Source of the DNA: Entrophospora sp. SA101
Taxonomy: Eukaryota > Glomeromycota > Glomeromycetes > Entrophosporales > Entrophosporaceae
Direction of reading: 5' to 3'
Assembly (NCBI GenBank): GCA_958430865.1
Contig: CAUDNR010002113.1
Span: forward strand, 1-64,000
Length of the DNA: 64,000 bases
The first letter of the stretch is position 1. Each line of letters opens with the position of its first letter. Under the pieces are notes generated by a model, which was not told the DNA's origin, ran no database searches, and was given only the letters and a program-made list of their open reading frames with translations. The position numbers were made by a program, and so were the translations under genes. Positions 10,854 to 24,099 of this stretch are shown here, piece by piece.

Positions 10854-11539
10854 GTCTTCTGTTCTGATTATTTATTATGGGACCATATAGGTGTTACACG
10901 CGATTTTTGACGATCTAAAAAGCAGTTTTGTTTGATTGCATTCTAAATATTTAGTAGGCAAAGTCGAACTTGAGGTGTTAATTTAATTTTCATGATCCCG
11001 ATGGTAGCTTGATAAAAAAAAACTCTATCACTATCGAAATACAAGCATATATAATGTTGTAAAAAAAAAATTTTAGTGTGAATAAAACTGATGCTTTCAA
11101 GATTTTTGATATTGGAGGTTTATTTAATGATTTTTCATCCTTTTTCTAATCCTGACATTGTCATGAATTGATTTGTTGAAAATAGGAAAAAGAAATTTTT
11201 AATATCATAAAAGAAAATAAAGCTTTGTCATTTTAAGACTAATGCCTATTTCTATGGATCCCAAACATCAACAAATATCTCTATAATAATATTTGTGGAA
11301 GGTATATATCACTTGTAGCATACAAGGCCAACAAGTGATTTATATCTTATCAAATATATAATAAATGTATAATAAAATAGTTATATTTTATTATTTGTCA
11401 AATCAAAAGTCCAAACAAAAATAATTTGAAGAAAAAAAAAAGCAAGAATCTGAGCTTGATAGTCTCAAATTTCATAATAAATAAATATATACATAATATA
11501 TATATATATACATACATAAATAAATATATATATATAGCA
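10854..11539. other. Spacer between antiporter 3' end and F-box 5' end
   Basis: A+T-rich, with (AT)n near 11495-11540. It should contain the F-box promoter and the antiporter terminator. No coding signal. Confidence 0.5.
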
Positions 11540-14216
11540 TCAATGATTTACATCGCCATGACGTGATGAATAAGTTGATGCATTGTCTTTATCATCTTCC
11601 AATTTTCCTTGAATCACAAAAACACTCGATACAATTTTTGATAATAATAGTGCATCGGCCACAGCACCTAAACACTTCCGCCTATTACTGTTATGGGGGT
11701 GATTAATTCCTAAATCTTTCAATAATTCAAGATATTCGTCTCGATGAGTCAACAATGCACCACGCCTTCCACGACCTATAATCACCAAATCTTTGTGGCT
11801 CACTGATTCTTTTGCAACTTTGATCGCTGCACGTAATGGTTTAAAAGCTTTTATACTATAATATTTTATACGTGGATTAGATTTCAAAGCACCATCCTCG
11901 GTGCCAAAATATCGTTTCAATAATGAATCATCTGTTTCATTTGATGTTTCACGATCAATGTCTGCCTTGAGCACTTGAACTGATGCCGTGGATATTTTAT
12001 GTGCAAGTTGAGGTCTTTCAGGTAATTTATTGCTATTATTTGAATTTGACGGTTCATTATTGTTTGGATCATAAATAGAATCTGTTGTAAGTCCATCATC
12101 ACCTTCAGTGGAGGAGGTAGGTAATGTTGATGAATGATTATCATTTTCTGTTAGAACAGTTGAATGTGATATTCTGACAACTTTTGCAGAAACATAGGGA
12201 TGATCCAATAATCTAACAACAAAATTCAACGCCTCTCTATCATCATTGCCACCAAAGAATAGTAAAACAATGCTTATTTGAAAACCAGGTTGTAAAGGCA
12301 TTGTACCAACGGTTACACCAAGACCTCTATCAACAAAAAAACCCACTGCCGTGTTTACTTCATTGAATACACCTTGTACATAATTGGCAATTTGTGGACT
12401 TGTCTCTCTTTTTTCATGTTTTTCTTTTGGACCTAAAAATATTTGATCGACTGAAGGAATTGAGGTATCTTCAATGATAGCACCAGCACCATTCCAAGGA
12501 ATTATAACCATTTCAGGACCTATTCTTCGTGAATTTTCAGCAACTTCATTTGCAAAATCATTTATAGACACAATTGAAAGATTTGCTTTAATGTTGATGT
12601 AGTTTAGTTGACCAAACATACGAAAAACATTCATGATGGGGTCATGAAGAATAGTTTCTTCAGATTCATTGAATTTCATGACAGCAGAGATACGTTGTGT
12701 AAGTTCAACAAGTCTTAATGCATGAATTGTTAATGGTTCACTTGAAATATTTGAAGCATTGGAAAGATTTGTGAGATCGTTGTTGTTGCTGAGACTTGTA
12801 TTGGCGTTGATATTTGTATTTAATAAAGGCCTTGATTTTCCATCACCGAATTTTTCATTCAGATTATTTGCAACCCTTGGAGGAGTTGGTATGGGTTGTA
12901 GTAATTGAACCAAAGTCATCATTGCAGGCAAATATTCAACTTTATTCAATACAATTAACAATTTGCTGCCATTTTTCCCTTGTAAAGTATTTTCAGATTC
13001 ACTATGATAAGTATGATGTCTTCCTTTTTCATCTACACTATGATCTAATTTTCTTTTATTTTCTGGATAAACAAACAGTGCAAGTGGCGTTGTGAGAAAT
13101 GTTGTAACAATTGCCCTAAAATGAATCATTAAATTTATAAAAATTATTATTAGTGCTGTTGTAATTATTATCGTATTATGAATACATACATACATGCATC
13201 ATACATATATATATATATATTAATGCTTACATAGTGACCATAATTGCAAAGACTTTTTCATTAATAACATGAGCATCGTAACCAATGTTAAGTACAATCA
13301 ATTCCACTAGTCTATATAAATAAAAAATCAACATATATGCATTAGATCAATACACGTATGTGTGTGTATGTGTATGTGTATGTGTAAATTGATTTACCCT
13401 TTACAACTCATAAAAATGCCAATGGTCAATGATTCTCTCCAAGTTAAACCATTAAGTCTGGCAGCTAAACCAACACCTATTATTTTTCCAAACATGGCAG
13501 TACATATTACCAAAACTGTCCATCCTAAGGTTTCTAAATCTCTTAGAAGACCCAATTGTGTTTTTAAACCAGATAAGGCAAAATACTATATGTATTTTTT
13601 TTTTTAATTATACAAAAAATTATAATATATTGAAATTAAATAAAATTAAAATAATAATAAAAAGATTACTCACAATTGGTAAGAATAAAACATTGACCAA
13701 ATCTTCAATTTTTTCAGTGATTCCAACAGCAAAACCACCCTCATGTGGAACAATTACGCCCATTATGAAACCACCAAAAATCGAATGTACACCAATGATA
13801 TTTGTTACAAAAGCAGAAATCAATACAAAGGTTAGAGTGAATGCAGTCATTGTAAGAGTAGGGCCATTATCATCACTTCCAGTTTCCACAATAAGATAAA
13901 GTAACAAAGGACGAACTAGAAATACTACAATTAGGATCCAACCAATACACAATAAAAAAATGTAAAAAGCGTTCATCGAGTTTGTTGAATTAACAATTGA
14001 TACCACCAAAGCAAGTAAAACCCATGCAACTACATCATCATTAACACTAGCAGTGATTGCAGTAGTTCCGACTATGGTTTTTAAAAGCTTCAATTCTGAT
14101 AAAATTCTGGCAAGAACTGCAAAAGCCTTTTTTTTTTTTACAAAGAAAAATCATAATTAAATTAGTATAATTACATATAGAATTGATAGAATTGATATGG
14201 ATATAATAATAACTAT

Positions 14217-14291
<75 letters not shown>

Positions 14292-14797
14292 TATTTACTT
14301 ACAGTGACGGCCATACTTGTACCAATGAATAATACGAAACTTGTGAAAGGGGTAGCATCATCAGCAGTATAGAAAGCATTATACAATCCATAACCTATAG
14401 CTATGCCAAGACTAAAAGTCAAAGTTAAACCAGATGCAGATATAGTGATAGCTTTCCTTGCATTTCTTAATATCAAACTAGGATTCAATTCCACACCAAT
14501 GAGAAAAAGAAACAATACCAAACCCAAAGTTGCCAATAAGTTAAGCATTGGTAGTGATGGTCCAGGGAAAATACTATCCATAAAATTTGGTATACGACCC
14601 ATGACTGTTGGACCCAGAATTATACCACCAACTACTTCTGAAATGACCCTTGGCTGACGAAAACGTGACAGCAGCAAGTTTAAACTACGAGTAAAAAAAA
14701 TTATCAACACAACTTGAATTATAAAAAGTGTTATAGGATCATCCGGATTATAATGTGTTGGAATTACGCCGGCTAATACACCACCAGCTGTACCCAT
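11540..14797 (-). CDS. KHA1: KHA1-type K+/H+ antiporter (CPA2 family)
   Basis: Exons 14303-14797, 13674-14126, 13398-13585, 13231-13311 and 11540-13115 join in phase to 930 codons (yeast Kha1 is 873). CPA2 antiporters exchange K+ for H+ in endomembranes and help organelle pH. Residues 1-400 form the transmembrane exchanger: PRVISEVVGGIILGPTVMGR, LFLIGVELNP, the AFAVLARILSELKLL helix, the VNDDVVAWVLLAL segment with the acidic transport residues, IGVHSIFGGFIMGVIVPHEG and IFMSCKGLVELIVLNIG. The large C-terminal part is cytosolic with nucleotide-binding-like/USP-like strands (LVIIGRGRRGALL) and a disordered Ser/Asn linker. Intron 1 contains an (AATC)n microsatellite. No lesion seen. All five splice pairs are GT-AG. 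Confidence 0.93.
14217..14291. repeat. (AATC)n microsatellite in antiporter intron 1
   Basis: About 18 uninterrupted AATC units lie just 3' of the exon 1 donor (on the minus strand). The same number of units is present in copy 2 at 55545-55619, which matters for dating the duplication. Confidence 0.95.
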
Positions 14798-16639
14798 TTT
14801 TTTCTTTCTTTTTTAACAAATGATTAATGAATTAAAAAGTAGAATAGACGTGGATTAACTAAATTATCGAATGTTTTTTAATTAATTTGAAATTATAAAA
14901 AAGGTTAGTTTTATGTTAATTAAATAAATTGCAACGTGCCTATGACGGAGAAAAATGACGAAAATGATAAGAAGCTAAACCTTATTAATATTACAGCGTT
15001 TTTTGATCATGCCGTTTTTGAAAATAAAATTATAGATTTTCATCAAGATTAATATATAGTAATATTAGTAACATTATAGGAAAAAAATAATCCCTTTTTA
15101 GCTATGATAAAAAAGAAATTACGTGTATTAGGTAGTGTATGAAACTAGTTCAATTTTCGCCATTAGTGATAAAATCTATATTAGACTTGAATAAATACTG
15201 CTTAAGGTGAATATTAATACAAATCGAATATCAATATTTGACGAATGAACGTCATATTATATAAAAAAATATTGTTCATGACTCGCTAGTTTTTCTTGGA
15301 CTAAAAAATTAGCATTTGAAAACCCCACAGTTGTACTCATGTTATTGATCTAGATAATCCGCATCGTACAACTTCGTTTGTTTTGAATAAATAATAAATA
15401 GATACACATAGTGATTAACCATACACTTAATAATTCCAAGTTATTAATTAGTTATTAACCTCTTATTAACTATTTCATTCTAAGCAAGAGTTATTGATTA
15501 ACCCAAGGATAACCTATATATATATACAGACCAAGTCTTCCTAATTTGGAAGCCCTATTGTTATTTTGCAAAGGGGGGTTTTTTTTAATAAGTCACTAAT
15601 AGTTATTAACTACTTTATGATTTTTATGCCCATCACTAGATACAACTAAAATGCCAAGAATTTTATTATATATGTAAATGAGACATTTCACAGCCTCTAA
15701 AACTCCAACCAAATTTGGTTTTTTAAACTATAATTGAAAATCTTTAAACCCTGTTTACATAATAATAATAATAATAAAAAAGGGATTGAGTGGATGACAG
15801 ATAATTTTTTTTATATATATTAATAACGTGTGATCTACAAATTCAGAGGCTGCCAGATAATAAACTTTTTGATTAGGGATAGGGACAGCTCGGTTCAGTT
15901 TACACAAATCTCCAATTTGGCTAGTGAGTTTCATCAACCAGCGGTTTACCATCAATTTTATAATATCAAATTATTTATAATAAAATGAAAATATTTGTTA
16001 TAGTTAAAGCTATTTTAAACATTATTACTGTATATCATCTTCATGTTTGTTTGTGTTTGCATCAAATAGGTGGAGTTCCGCCTGAACTCTAGATCAAGAT
16101 GTGGCGCCAAAGTTCAATTAATTATGGTTGAAATATCAGTTTAAAATCCTCCATGAGATTATAGAATTATGAGCCTTCTTCATAAATTATGTACTTTAGC
16201 TGTTCCATCACGAACTTGCAATCCATGCCATAGAACAATATTGAATATAATGATATGATCATTATTATTATTTGTAAAAACGTTCATTTCTTATTTCCCT
16301 TCCAAATGGTACTGTTGTGAATTTGGATTCATGTGCGTGAAATTCAAATTAGCCAATCAGAATTTTGTAACCAAATACAGATTTAATTAATAAATTAAAT
16401 AAATTACAGATTTAATTCATAAATTACAAATTTGTTATAAGTGACATATATGAATTTTTAAAAAATATCTGGCAAACTGAATTTATATGAAAAATCCGTT
16501 AAATCCATTAAACTGAGATAAAATTGTTATAGAAAAATTTGGTTTTGAAAATTTATCTGCTAAACCCCAAATCTGTTATACTGAGGTCCACTATGCCGAG
16601 ACTCACTGTGTATGACATTTAATTTTCTATCCTGAAGCT

Positions 16640-17390
16640 TTTTACATGGCCAGTATAGATCAGATGCAGCAGAATTCTCTCTAGAAAAATGCACAATCCA
16701 AACTTCCCGGGGGAAAAGCTGGTTGGCATAATTTAATACTTGATCAAAATGTTTTTTAAATTTAGGGATGGATCCTGTTGCTACAAGTTCAAGGATGGCT
16801 TCAGGATAGGAATTATCCGGTTTCTTTATGATCAGGTCACAATAAAAATGGTGGTAGTTGCCATCATCACATACTTGTTCGAGATGCCACTGGAAGTTAT
16901 CTCAAAGCCATGCACCATTGCAAGCCAATTCTATACACCTCAGCATTGTAAGTGCTCTCCCGATGAACTTTTACACTCCATCAGAAAATATTTTAATTGA
17001 TTTAATGTTTTCATCTAGTTGTGTTAATTGTTGTAGAACAACATCAAATGCTGATGCAGTAAACCAAGCATCTTGTTTGTTCAGAATTTACTAGCAAATT
17101 GTTCGAGCTTTTGTATGACGAGAAGATCCAAGGGTAATTATTTTTAGGTCAATGTACATGCAGTAAACTCTAAAATATCTACTGATCCATCAGCTTGTAA
17201 AGGTATTCCCACATTCGGACAGAAGCAACTTATTTCTGGATCTACACATTGCTTCTTTGAATAGGTATCTATTGTTAATAATGATGACGATGACGATGAC
17301 GATAGTGATGAAACTACTGGAGATGATGGTTGTGATGCTAGTGGTGGAGATAGTGCTGGCGGTAATGATGCCTTCCTTTTTCTATTAGTT
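16640..17390 (-). pseudogene. Degraded unidentified coding relic
   Basis: On the minus strand there are short open pieces such as CVDPEISCFCPNVGIPLQAD (near 17180-17270) and PREVWIVHFSRENSAASDLY (near 16650-16710), broken by many stops. On the plus strand 17280-17350 encodes an Asp-rich run (GATGAC repeats). Local G+C is higher than in the flanks, which fits former coding sequence. I do not recognise the family; a transposon relic is the simplest guess. Confidence 0.3.
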
Positions 17391-17934
17391 TTTTGCCATA
17401 AGTTATTTATTTTCTCAACATCAGCTTATAGAAAGCAAAACTAGGTGAGATAGTTCCTTGAAACTCTGTGTAAAAAAGGCATTAATTGAAACCATTAAAA
17501 ATTTTTGATTCAATTTCGTTAATAAATAACAGTCTTGCTCATTTAAATATAATTTACTTACTTGTGATGGTGGTGGTAATTGTGAATGACTAAAGAATTA
17601 GAATGATGAGTTGTAATGCATCACAACCACCACTACCATTCTTTTAAAAATAACTAGAATGATGGCGAGTAGCAATAACCACCATTCTTATGATAAACAC
17701 TTACTCAGGTCTTGTTGCTTCTGCAACATTGTTTATTTTTCTTTTTTTATAAAAAAAAATTTTTTTTGATTGAAAAATCTTATGATACACAAACACATGT
17801 ATGGTTGGATGATTGTTTTTTTTTCTTGGAAAAATGATTTATAATAATAATGACAAAACACGAGTGATGTTGTTTGGTTCTAAAAAAAGGGGTGACTATA
17901 AACATCAGGAAATTAATTTAGCGTAAACTTGCAT

Positions 17935-18024
17935 AAATCTTACGATGCCGACGTAATATTGTGTAAATCTTACAGTGCCGACGTAATATTGTGTAAATCT
18001 TACAGTGCCGACGTAAGTTTTACA
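17935..18024. repeat. 30-bp tandem array, three units
   Basis: Three head-to-tail 30-bp units of AAATCTTACAGTGCCGACGT plus ATATTGTGT-like spacer; the first unit has CGATG for CAGTG and the last diverges at its 3' end into GTTTTACAC. Every unit has a GCCGACGT core. Confidence 0.88.
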
Positions 18025-18083
18025 CTTTTTTATTATTAAACTTACAATTGACATGTGTAAAATTTTTTTATATTTTCCGGATG

Positions 18084-18132
18084 AAAGGACAGGGGATGAG
18101 CATTAGCCACAATTACCTGTACCCTGTCCTTT
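18084..18132. repeat. Perfect 11-bp stem hairpin
   Basis: AAAGGACAGGG and CCCTGTCCTTT form an 11-bp stem around a loop of about 27 nt. No poly-U or protein-coding context. It may be a short MITE scrap or simply a chance or structural hairpin. Confidence 0.6.
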
Positions 18133-19084
18133 TCAATATTTGTATATATACTAATACCATATCAGCCGATTTGATTTTTTGGGCCTTTTTTCAAACCTTA
18201 TGTCTTATTGTGTCTCGATGTTAAACATGAGTATTTTTAATGTGTAAACTGGTCGGTAGAATGATAATTACCCTAAAAAAATTATTTGCCCCACTAAAAA
18301 AACTAATTTACTATCCATCAACCCGTCAAACCAATGCCCCACCTCAGAACCAATGGGTTTTTGCTAGTATAAAGTATTCATAACGTTATTATCATACCAT
18401 ACTGGATTTTGGGGTTCAAACAAAATCAGCGCATATGCTATTAGTGAGTGACACTTGACCCCCTGTAGATCCGCAATGTCCTGCGACTGATATCAAAAAA
18501 AATTTCGACTAAAATACTTTCCATAAAAGTAAGTGATCGCCAATAATTTTCATTAGTTTATGTCGCACCAATAAAAATAACCCAAATTTTTTTTATCATA
18601 ATGGACATCCTATATATTTATCACAAAGTGACAAAATTGAACATTGACCTTTTTTATATTGTGAAAAAGAAATTTTCAATTATTTTAAAGTAAAAAAAAA
18701 AAAAGAGGAATATCAATACAAAAAAACTAATGCACCTTGCATATTGTTTTTTTATATTGATAGGTTGTTTATTCTTTTCTTTATGTTTGGGCAAAATAAG
18801 ATCCTCAGATCTTTGGTCCTATCAAAAACTAGATGAGAAACAAAATTTTTAAGGCGCATAACATAGTAACATGACTAAAATACATTGTAACAACAAAGAA
18901 TGCTTTGCAAGAACATCCCTTCCTTTGAAAGCTTTGCTTGGTTAAAAATAACCCAGTTAATCCAGCAGATTGCAAGATCTAAATAAGAGGCAAAAATTCC
19001 AAAAAGCATACATATTTTTTACCAAGATGTGCAAAAATTAATGATTCAGTTACACTTCTTATTCTTTTTCATTTGTTTCTTTAG

Positions 19085-19412
19085 ACATTAAGGTAATTGT
19101 GCTAGAGCAACACATACATACATATTATTTATTACATATTGGGGTAATAATAAATACACTAATAAAAAACATTATTTATACATGATTGACTCAGGTAGTC
19201 ATAAATGTATACATATATATATATATATTTTATTACATGTCAGAAAGTACATAATAAAAAATGTTATTTATACATGGATGCTGTATGATTGACTTGAGAC
19301 ATAAAGGTAGTTGTAAATTTATTATTTTTTTTTTATTTTTTACATATTAGATAAGTACACACTAATAAAAAATGTTATTTATGATTGATAGATGTTGGCC
19401 TTGTTTCTATTG
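19085..19412. repeat. Imperfect ~100-125-bp tandem repeat plus an isolated MITE end
   Basis: The phrase CTAATAAAAAATGTTATTTA, preceded by 'acatatta...aagtacac' and followed by ATGATTGA, occurs three times in diverged form. It is followed at about 19392-19410 by TTTCTATTGTCCATGCCTC, which matches the terminal repeat of the MITE at 43051-43306, so this is probably one surviving end of a related element. Confidence 0.5.
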
Positions 19413-20759
19413 TCCATGCCTCAATTAAGATAAATAAAGATTTGCTTCCAATATATACTTGATAAAACTTGCACACTTTTTATAATTGGTTAAATGTTGG
19501 GTTAGCAAGATACATGCAAAAATTTATTTCATTAAAAAATAAAATTCTTTTTTTTTTCTTTAAAATTTTGTTTAATTTATTTGGGACAATCAAAGTTGCT
19601 TTTTTGGGTGATAAAATCGAAATATGATCAACGAAAATCATTACCAATTATAAGAATGTCCACTATGCTTTTTTTAATATTATTCATTTTATAAAATTCC
19701 AGGACCATCTAGAAGAAAATTACAAATAAAGAAAGAAATTCTAATGGAAATTTTGGTATAAAAAAAATAAAAGAATCGAATGATTCTTCAGTAGAAGTTC
19801 TCAAAAATGGTGGCAATGATATTATTCAGGAATTAAATAATAATATAAAATTGATTTAATTTTTTATTTTATTACTCTTTTCTTTTTAATTATCTTTTTT
19901 ACTGTTATTTTTTTAACTAATTTTAAATTATTATAAAAAATTATATAACTCATTAAAAAAAAAAAGAACCAAGAGTATCTATCTGTTTTTCTAAATGGTC
20001 AATGATTTGATATAAAAAATAATTACTTATATTGGAAAGATCTACATTTTTACTATTGATGACAGTGCACCATAAGAGGACCTCCATGCCTATCAACAAT
20101 TTCGTTTTTTTTCTTTATATATATCATAGTGATCCCACATAAATCTATCCCCTGCTGCAAAAATACCAGCTAAAGACATATGTGATGCTAATTCTTTTCC
20201 CCTACTTATTAATTATTTGCGAAATATTATTTATGACAGAACGTAAAAAAAGGGTCTGGCCTAAGGTAACTTGCTGATTAGAGGAGTCTGAATTTGCATA
20301 CAGGACCAGAGTATTACAGATGATAATGACGCACACTACGCCTTTGGTAATTGTGGGAAATGCTATACAACCACAAATTACCAAGGAAAAAGGTTCACTT
20401 TTCTCCTTCGAAATTTACTTCGATTCTGAAGGAAGCTTTAATTACACACCCAGCCCACCCGGTTAACAAGAGGAATCTCATTCGGTGATACCTGCTATGA
20501 TTTACTTCCGGGATTACAACTGATGCTTCCTTCGGGAGATATTTGGGATATGTATATACTGTACGTTTACAAGTAATTGGTTTTAATTTGTATTTGTATT
20601 GGCAATTAAAAGGCTTATTTCATTCAACATCCAACTACGTTCAACCTAAATTGTTGTGCAGTTCAAACATTGAAATATTAAAAGCGAGAATTTCTTCTCG
20701 AGCAGAAGCTTTGAAAATGAAAAAGTTTTTAATTATTCTATTATTCTATTATTCTATTA

Positions 20760-22568
20760 TTACACTGCTAGTATGTAACTCACGGATTTCATTATTTTCA
20801 TTATTATTTTTTTTTTTGATAATATTAAAATAAAATTTAAATCTAGATTTTTTTCTATGTGAATAATATACTTCGACTAATTAAATCAATATTAAAGTAA
20901 TTGATTAATTGAAAAGCAAATAATGAATTGGAAAAACGATAATAAAAAGATATATAAATTAACTTACGAATTTGCAATAAACCTTCACCAAAATATCTTA
21001 AATTTATGATTGCCCAAATCAACGTCATCTAAATAGTAAACAGTAGAATTATTATTATAATTATAAGAGAAAAATCGTATTTGTAAAATCATTATAATTA
21101 TTCAAAAACTTACAATTGACATAAATACTGATATACAATCTGGAAGATATTCAAAAATAAAAAAAAAAAATTAGAAACTAATCAAATAACAAACCAATAA
21201 CCAACCAACCAACCAATTGAACAATATGCTTACTTGAATATATTAAGTAATACCAATGGGTGTAAATTTTTCTGGTGGCATATTTCACAGCGATAATAAA
21301 ATCAAGTATAACGAAAATCCAGAAAAATATAAATATAAACATTCCAACTTTTGATTCATTTTTCACCTAATAAATAAACTAAAGGTATTTAGGAATAAAT
21401 TAACTACCGTCATTAGTCATTAGTAATTGATTTATGCTACCTACAGATATAAATCCAATTAATTGCAATGCTAAAATCAAGAAAATTATAAAGCAATGAT
21501 AGTAATAAAATAAGTTGGGTGATGGTGTTTCATAATTATTACTATTACTATTGTTGGTCATAATGAACGACAAAAATGTGTGAACGCCAGTAATTATTAG
21601 GAAGAACAAGTTCATTTTCAATAATACAAAAAAGATTATCCTAGCTCTATAAATTCCTATTATCATTATTTGATAATATAATAATGTTAAAGCTCATTGA
21701 TTCGTGAACATTTAAAGTTTAGGTGTATGCATGAAATAACAACTTACTTTGAATTTTTACACTTCCGCCAATTTTTTTATAAACCATCCAACCAAAATTT
21801 AGGTATACTTTGTAAACCAAGAAACACATAATAACAAAACAAACCAACAGTGAGATGGCTAATGGTAAATCATGGTAGTAAAAATGTTCATAGTTATCAA
21901 TTAAAATTTCTGAACACGAATTAATTAAATCTTCAAACCATTCCTTCACTTCCAATAATTGAATCTGTAGTTGAGGTTGGGAGGGAAGTGGTAGGGTAAA
22001 TTAAATGAATTGGAAGAAAAAAAAGGATTCGATTACAAATCATTACTACTCACAAATCCATAAGTAGAACAAAGTAAATCCGATATTGTGATTGTGATTA
22101 ATTGAATCGTGTTTTTACTTGCAATCTAAATTTTCACAATCGAACACATGTTAATATATAAATATTGGTTGATTAATCCACACACCCACACACACTGATT
22201 TTTAAAAAACCTACCGAACTCAAACAAAACCAACATTGAAATATTTGAAATAATATAAAAACAATATTTTCATTTACAATTCTATCCATTTTTTCAAGTG
22301 AAATTTCTAAATCACATTTTAAAATATTTGGACTGATATATCTTAAATCACTTCGTAGTTTTATATTTCTACACAATATTCTAACTTCTAATGCTATCCC
22401 AACTATGGCTTGAATTATTGTTAATATAACAAGAGATTTGACCCATATATCATTATTAATGCTATTCATGAGGCGATCATTATTAGAGCGGTTATTATTA
22501 TTATTCGAGCGGTTATTATTAATGTTATTATGAGCAGTACTCATCATACGCTTTTCTGTGCAAGCCAT
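20760..22568 (-). CDS. Seven-segment fungal membrane protein, eight exons
   Basis: Exons 22215-22568, 22054-22125, 21748-21964, 21445-21656, 21366-21234, 21114-21139, 20968-21028 and 20760-20854 join in phase to 390 codons (389 residues plus stop). The start is an ATG followed by an Asn/Arg-rich N-tail. About seven hydrophobic helices follow: SLVILTIIQAIVGIALEV, NIVFILFQIFQCWF, LAISLLVCFVIMCFLVYKVY, FFVLLKMNLFFLIITGVHTF, CFIIFLILALQLIGFI, MFIFIFFWIFVILDFIIA, and LIWAIINLRYF. The pattern GxxVKIQRIYRxRxxFxxLLKxNLFF resembles an uncharacterised multi-spanning membrane family of fungi (seen as 'KIQRxxRxYQxFxxLLKFDxFFF' in basidiomycetes, from memory). The exon 4 donor is GTAGGTAG, with a good ACTAATGAC branch site. 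Exon 6 is only 26 nt. Function unknown. Confidence 0.78.
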
Positions 22569-22672
22569 GAAAAGGGTATGTATAAAAAGAGAGTTAGAGA
22601 AAGAAAGTTATTAAAATCAAGAAAAATAGAAACAAAGATAATTGCTACTTAAATATTATAAATATATATTAA

Positions 22673-24099
22673 CCTGTTTGAGATATGATAAAATTTTCTT
22701 AGATCAAAAAAAAATTTACTTGATTCGTAATTCTTTTAAATTTAAAATTAATGATCGGTGGGATGCATTTTAATCATTAATAGAACTTCGTTGTTATTTG
22801 TTGTATGGGGACCTGAGTTTATACTAGATCAATATTTTGAGATTATGGTTTTTTAGAGTCTCAAAACTCTTGATTATTGATGGAATAAAAACATCCTTGA
22901 ATAATAAAAAAAGTGATAAATGTGGTGGAAATGAAGTTTTTAATGAATGCAAAGAAAATGCAAGCTATAATGATTATATTAAAGTATCGAATATTCGGAT
23001 AAAGGTGATTTTTCGAGAAAGTTCATAAAGCAATATGATTCATTTTATAGCAAACATAAATTTATGGTAACTATTATGGAATTACTAAAGACCAAAATAG
23101 ATGATGCCAAGAATGAAGAAATAAAAATCTTCTGGTATTATTTATTACTTGATTATTTATTTTTACACTCTGTAATTAATTGCTTTCATAAATAATTATC
23201 ACACTTGTATTTCTTTATTACTTTTAAAATAAAATGGCGCCAAAAGGTAAGTTGAACTTTACTTGATTCTCAAAAATACGAAATTTGCTTATATGCTAAT
23301 AATAATAAAAAAACCAGAAAAGAATATGATATGCATACTGAAACAAACAATATATTTACATTAATTGGTGAAACATATTGGTAATGTGATCTTATATAAT
23401 AGTTACTTTTATTTCGTTGGTTTTCAAAAATTACAAGAACAACCTTTTCTCTGAAATTAAAGGCTTCTTTACAGCTTTCTTACCATAAATATTTTTATAT
23501 AAAAGTGATTAATAGTTTGATATAACGAATTTTGAATGCATACGTATAGTGTAACAAATTTTTTGAAAATATTTTCACGCTAAATAATTTACTGGTAGAA
23601 TACTCGGAGGATCTTTTCTTTTTTTATATTAATATAGCTGCGTAGCAACACAAAAATTGTGTACATATCTCTTAATATTAAAACAAAACCAATCATAATA
23701 ATACTCCCCGCCAATGTTATATATAAATATATTAATATTAATTAATCATGCATTCCCAACACCTAAATTTGATCGTTTCATATTTTTTTTTTGAAAAATT
23801 AATGTTCTTTTTGAAGAAAAGTTTAGCTAGTTATAATAAACAAAAGTTTCATTGCAATAATAATAACTTAAATAATATGTTGTAAAGCGTTATTGGTGAA
23901 ATACACTCACTCATAAAATATTATCTTCATTGGTATCTTTATTTCCCCAATTCCAAAAATCACAAATTGTAATACTGATAATAATAAAAATTTCGCCCTT
24001 TTTAAACAAAAGTAACAAATTATTTATATTGAAAAAATCATTTTTTAAAAACTTTTTTAAAGCCAAGGATATAGATATTAATATTAATAAATCTAGAAA
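22673..24099. other. Gene-poor sequence right of copy 1
   Basis: This is the first sequence not shared with copy 2 within the window. 22837-23028 continues in the next frame to about 23195 (SFYSKHKFMVTIMELLKTK), a coding-like scrap of an unknown family with one frame change. ATGGCGCCAAAAG followed by GTAAGT at 23235-23253 looks like a tiny first exon, but no second exon was found. Otherwise A+T-rich. Confidence 0.35.

Larger units (their letters stand above)
14798..20759. other. Six-kilobase gene-poor stretch with degraded coding scraps and repeats
   Basis: No intact gene. Contents: A+T-rich upstream region of the antiporter (14798-15700); a minus-strand scrap at 15755-15955; degraded coding-like sequence at 16640-17390; a 30-bp tandem array; a hairpin; an imperfect repeat near 19085-19390; an isolated MITE end; a minus-strand scrap near 20050-20205 reading ELASHMSLAGIFAAGDRFMW. 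The rest shows nothing. Confidence 0.5.
2018..22672 (+). repeat. 20.66-kb direct repeat, copy 1
   Basis: Every feature between 2018 and 22672 recurs 41,328 bases downstream (43346-64000), with the same ORF boundaries and protein sequences. The left breakpoint is sharp: the two copies share AAGCATAATGG..., while the bases before it (T at 2017, A at 43345) and everything further left differ. The offset stays constant across the (AATC)n tract, poly-A runs and (AT)n runs, so no indel has occurred. The right end is not seen because copy 2 runs into the window edge. Confidence 0.95.

Noticed and set aside
12814..13095. Plus-strand ORFs inside the antiporter gene (also 13362-13899, 14403-14657)
   Set aside because: They are shadows of the minus-strand exons, whose conserved motifs and splice phases are clear.
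14217..14291. (AATC)n tract as a CRISPR-like or regulatory array
   Set aside because: It is a plain 4-bp microsatellite in an intron.
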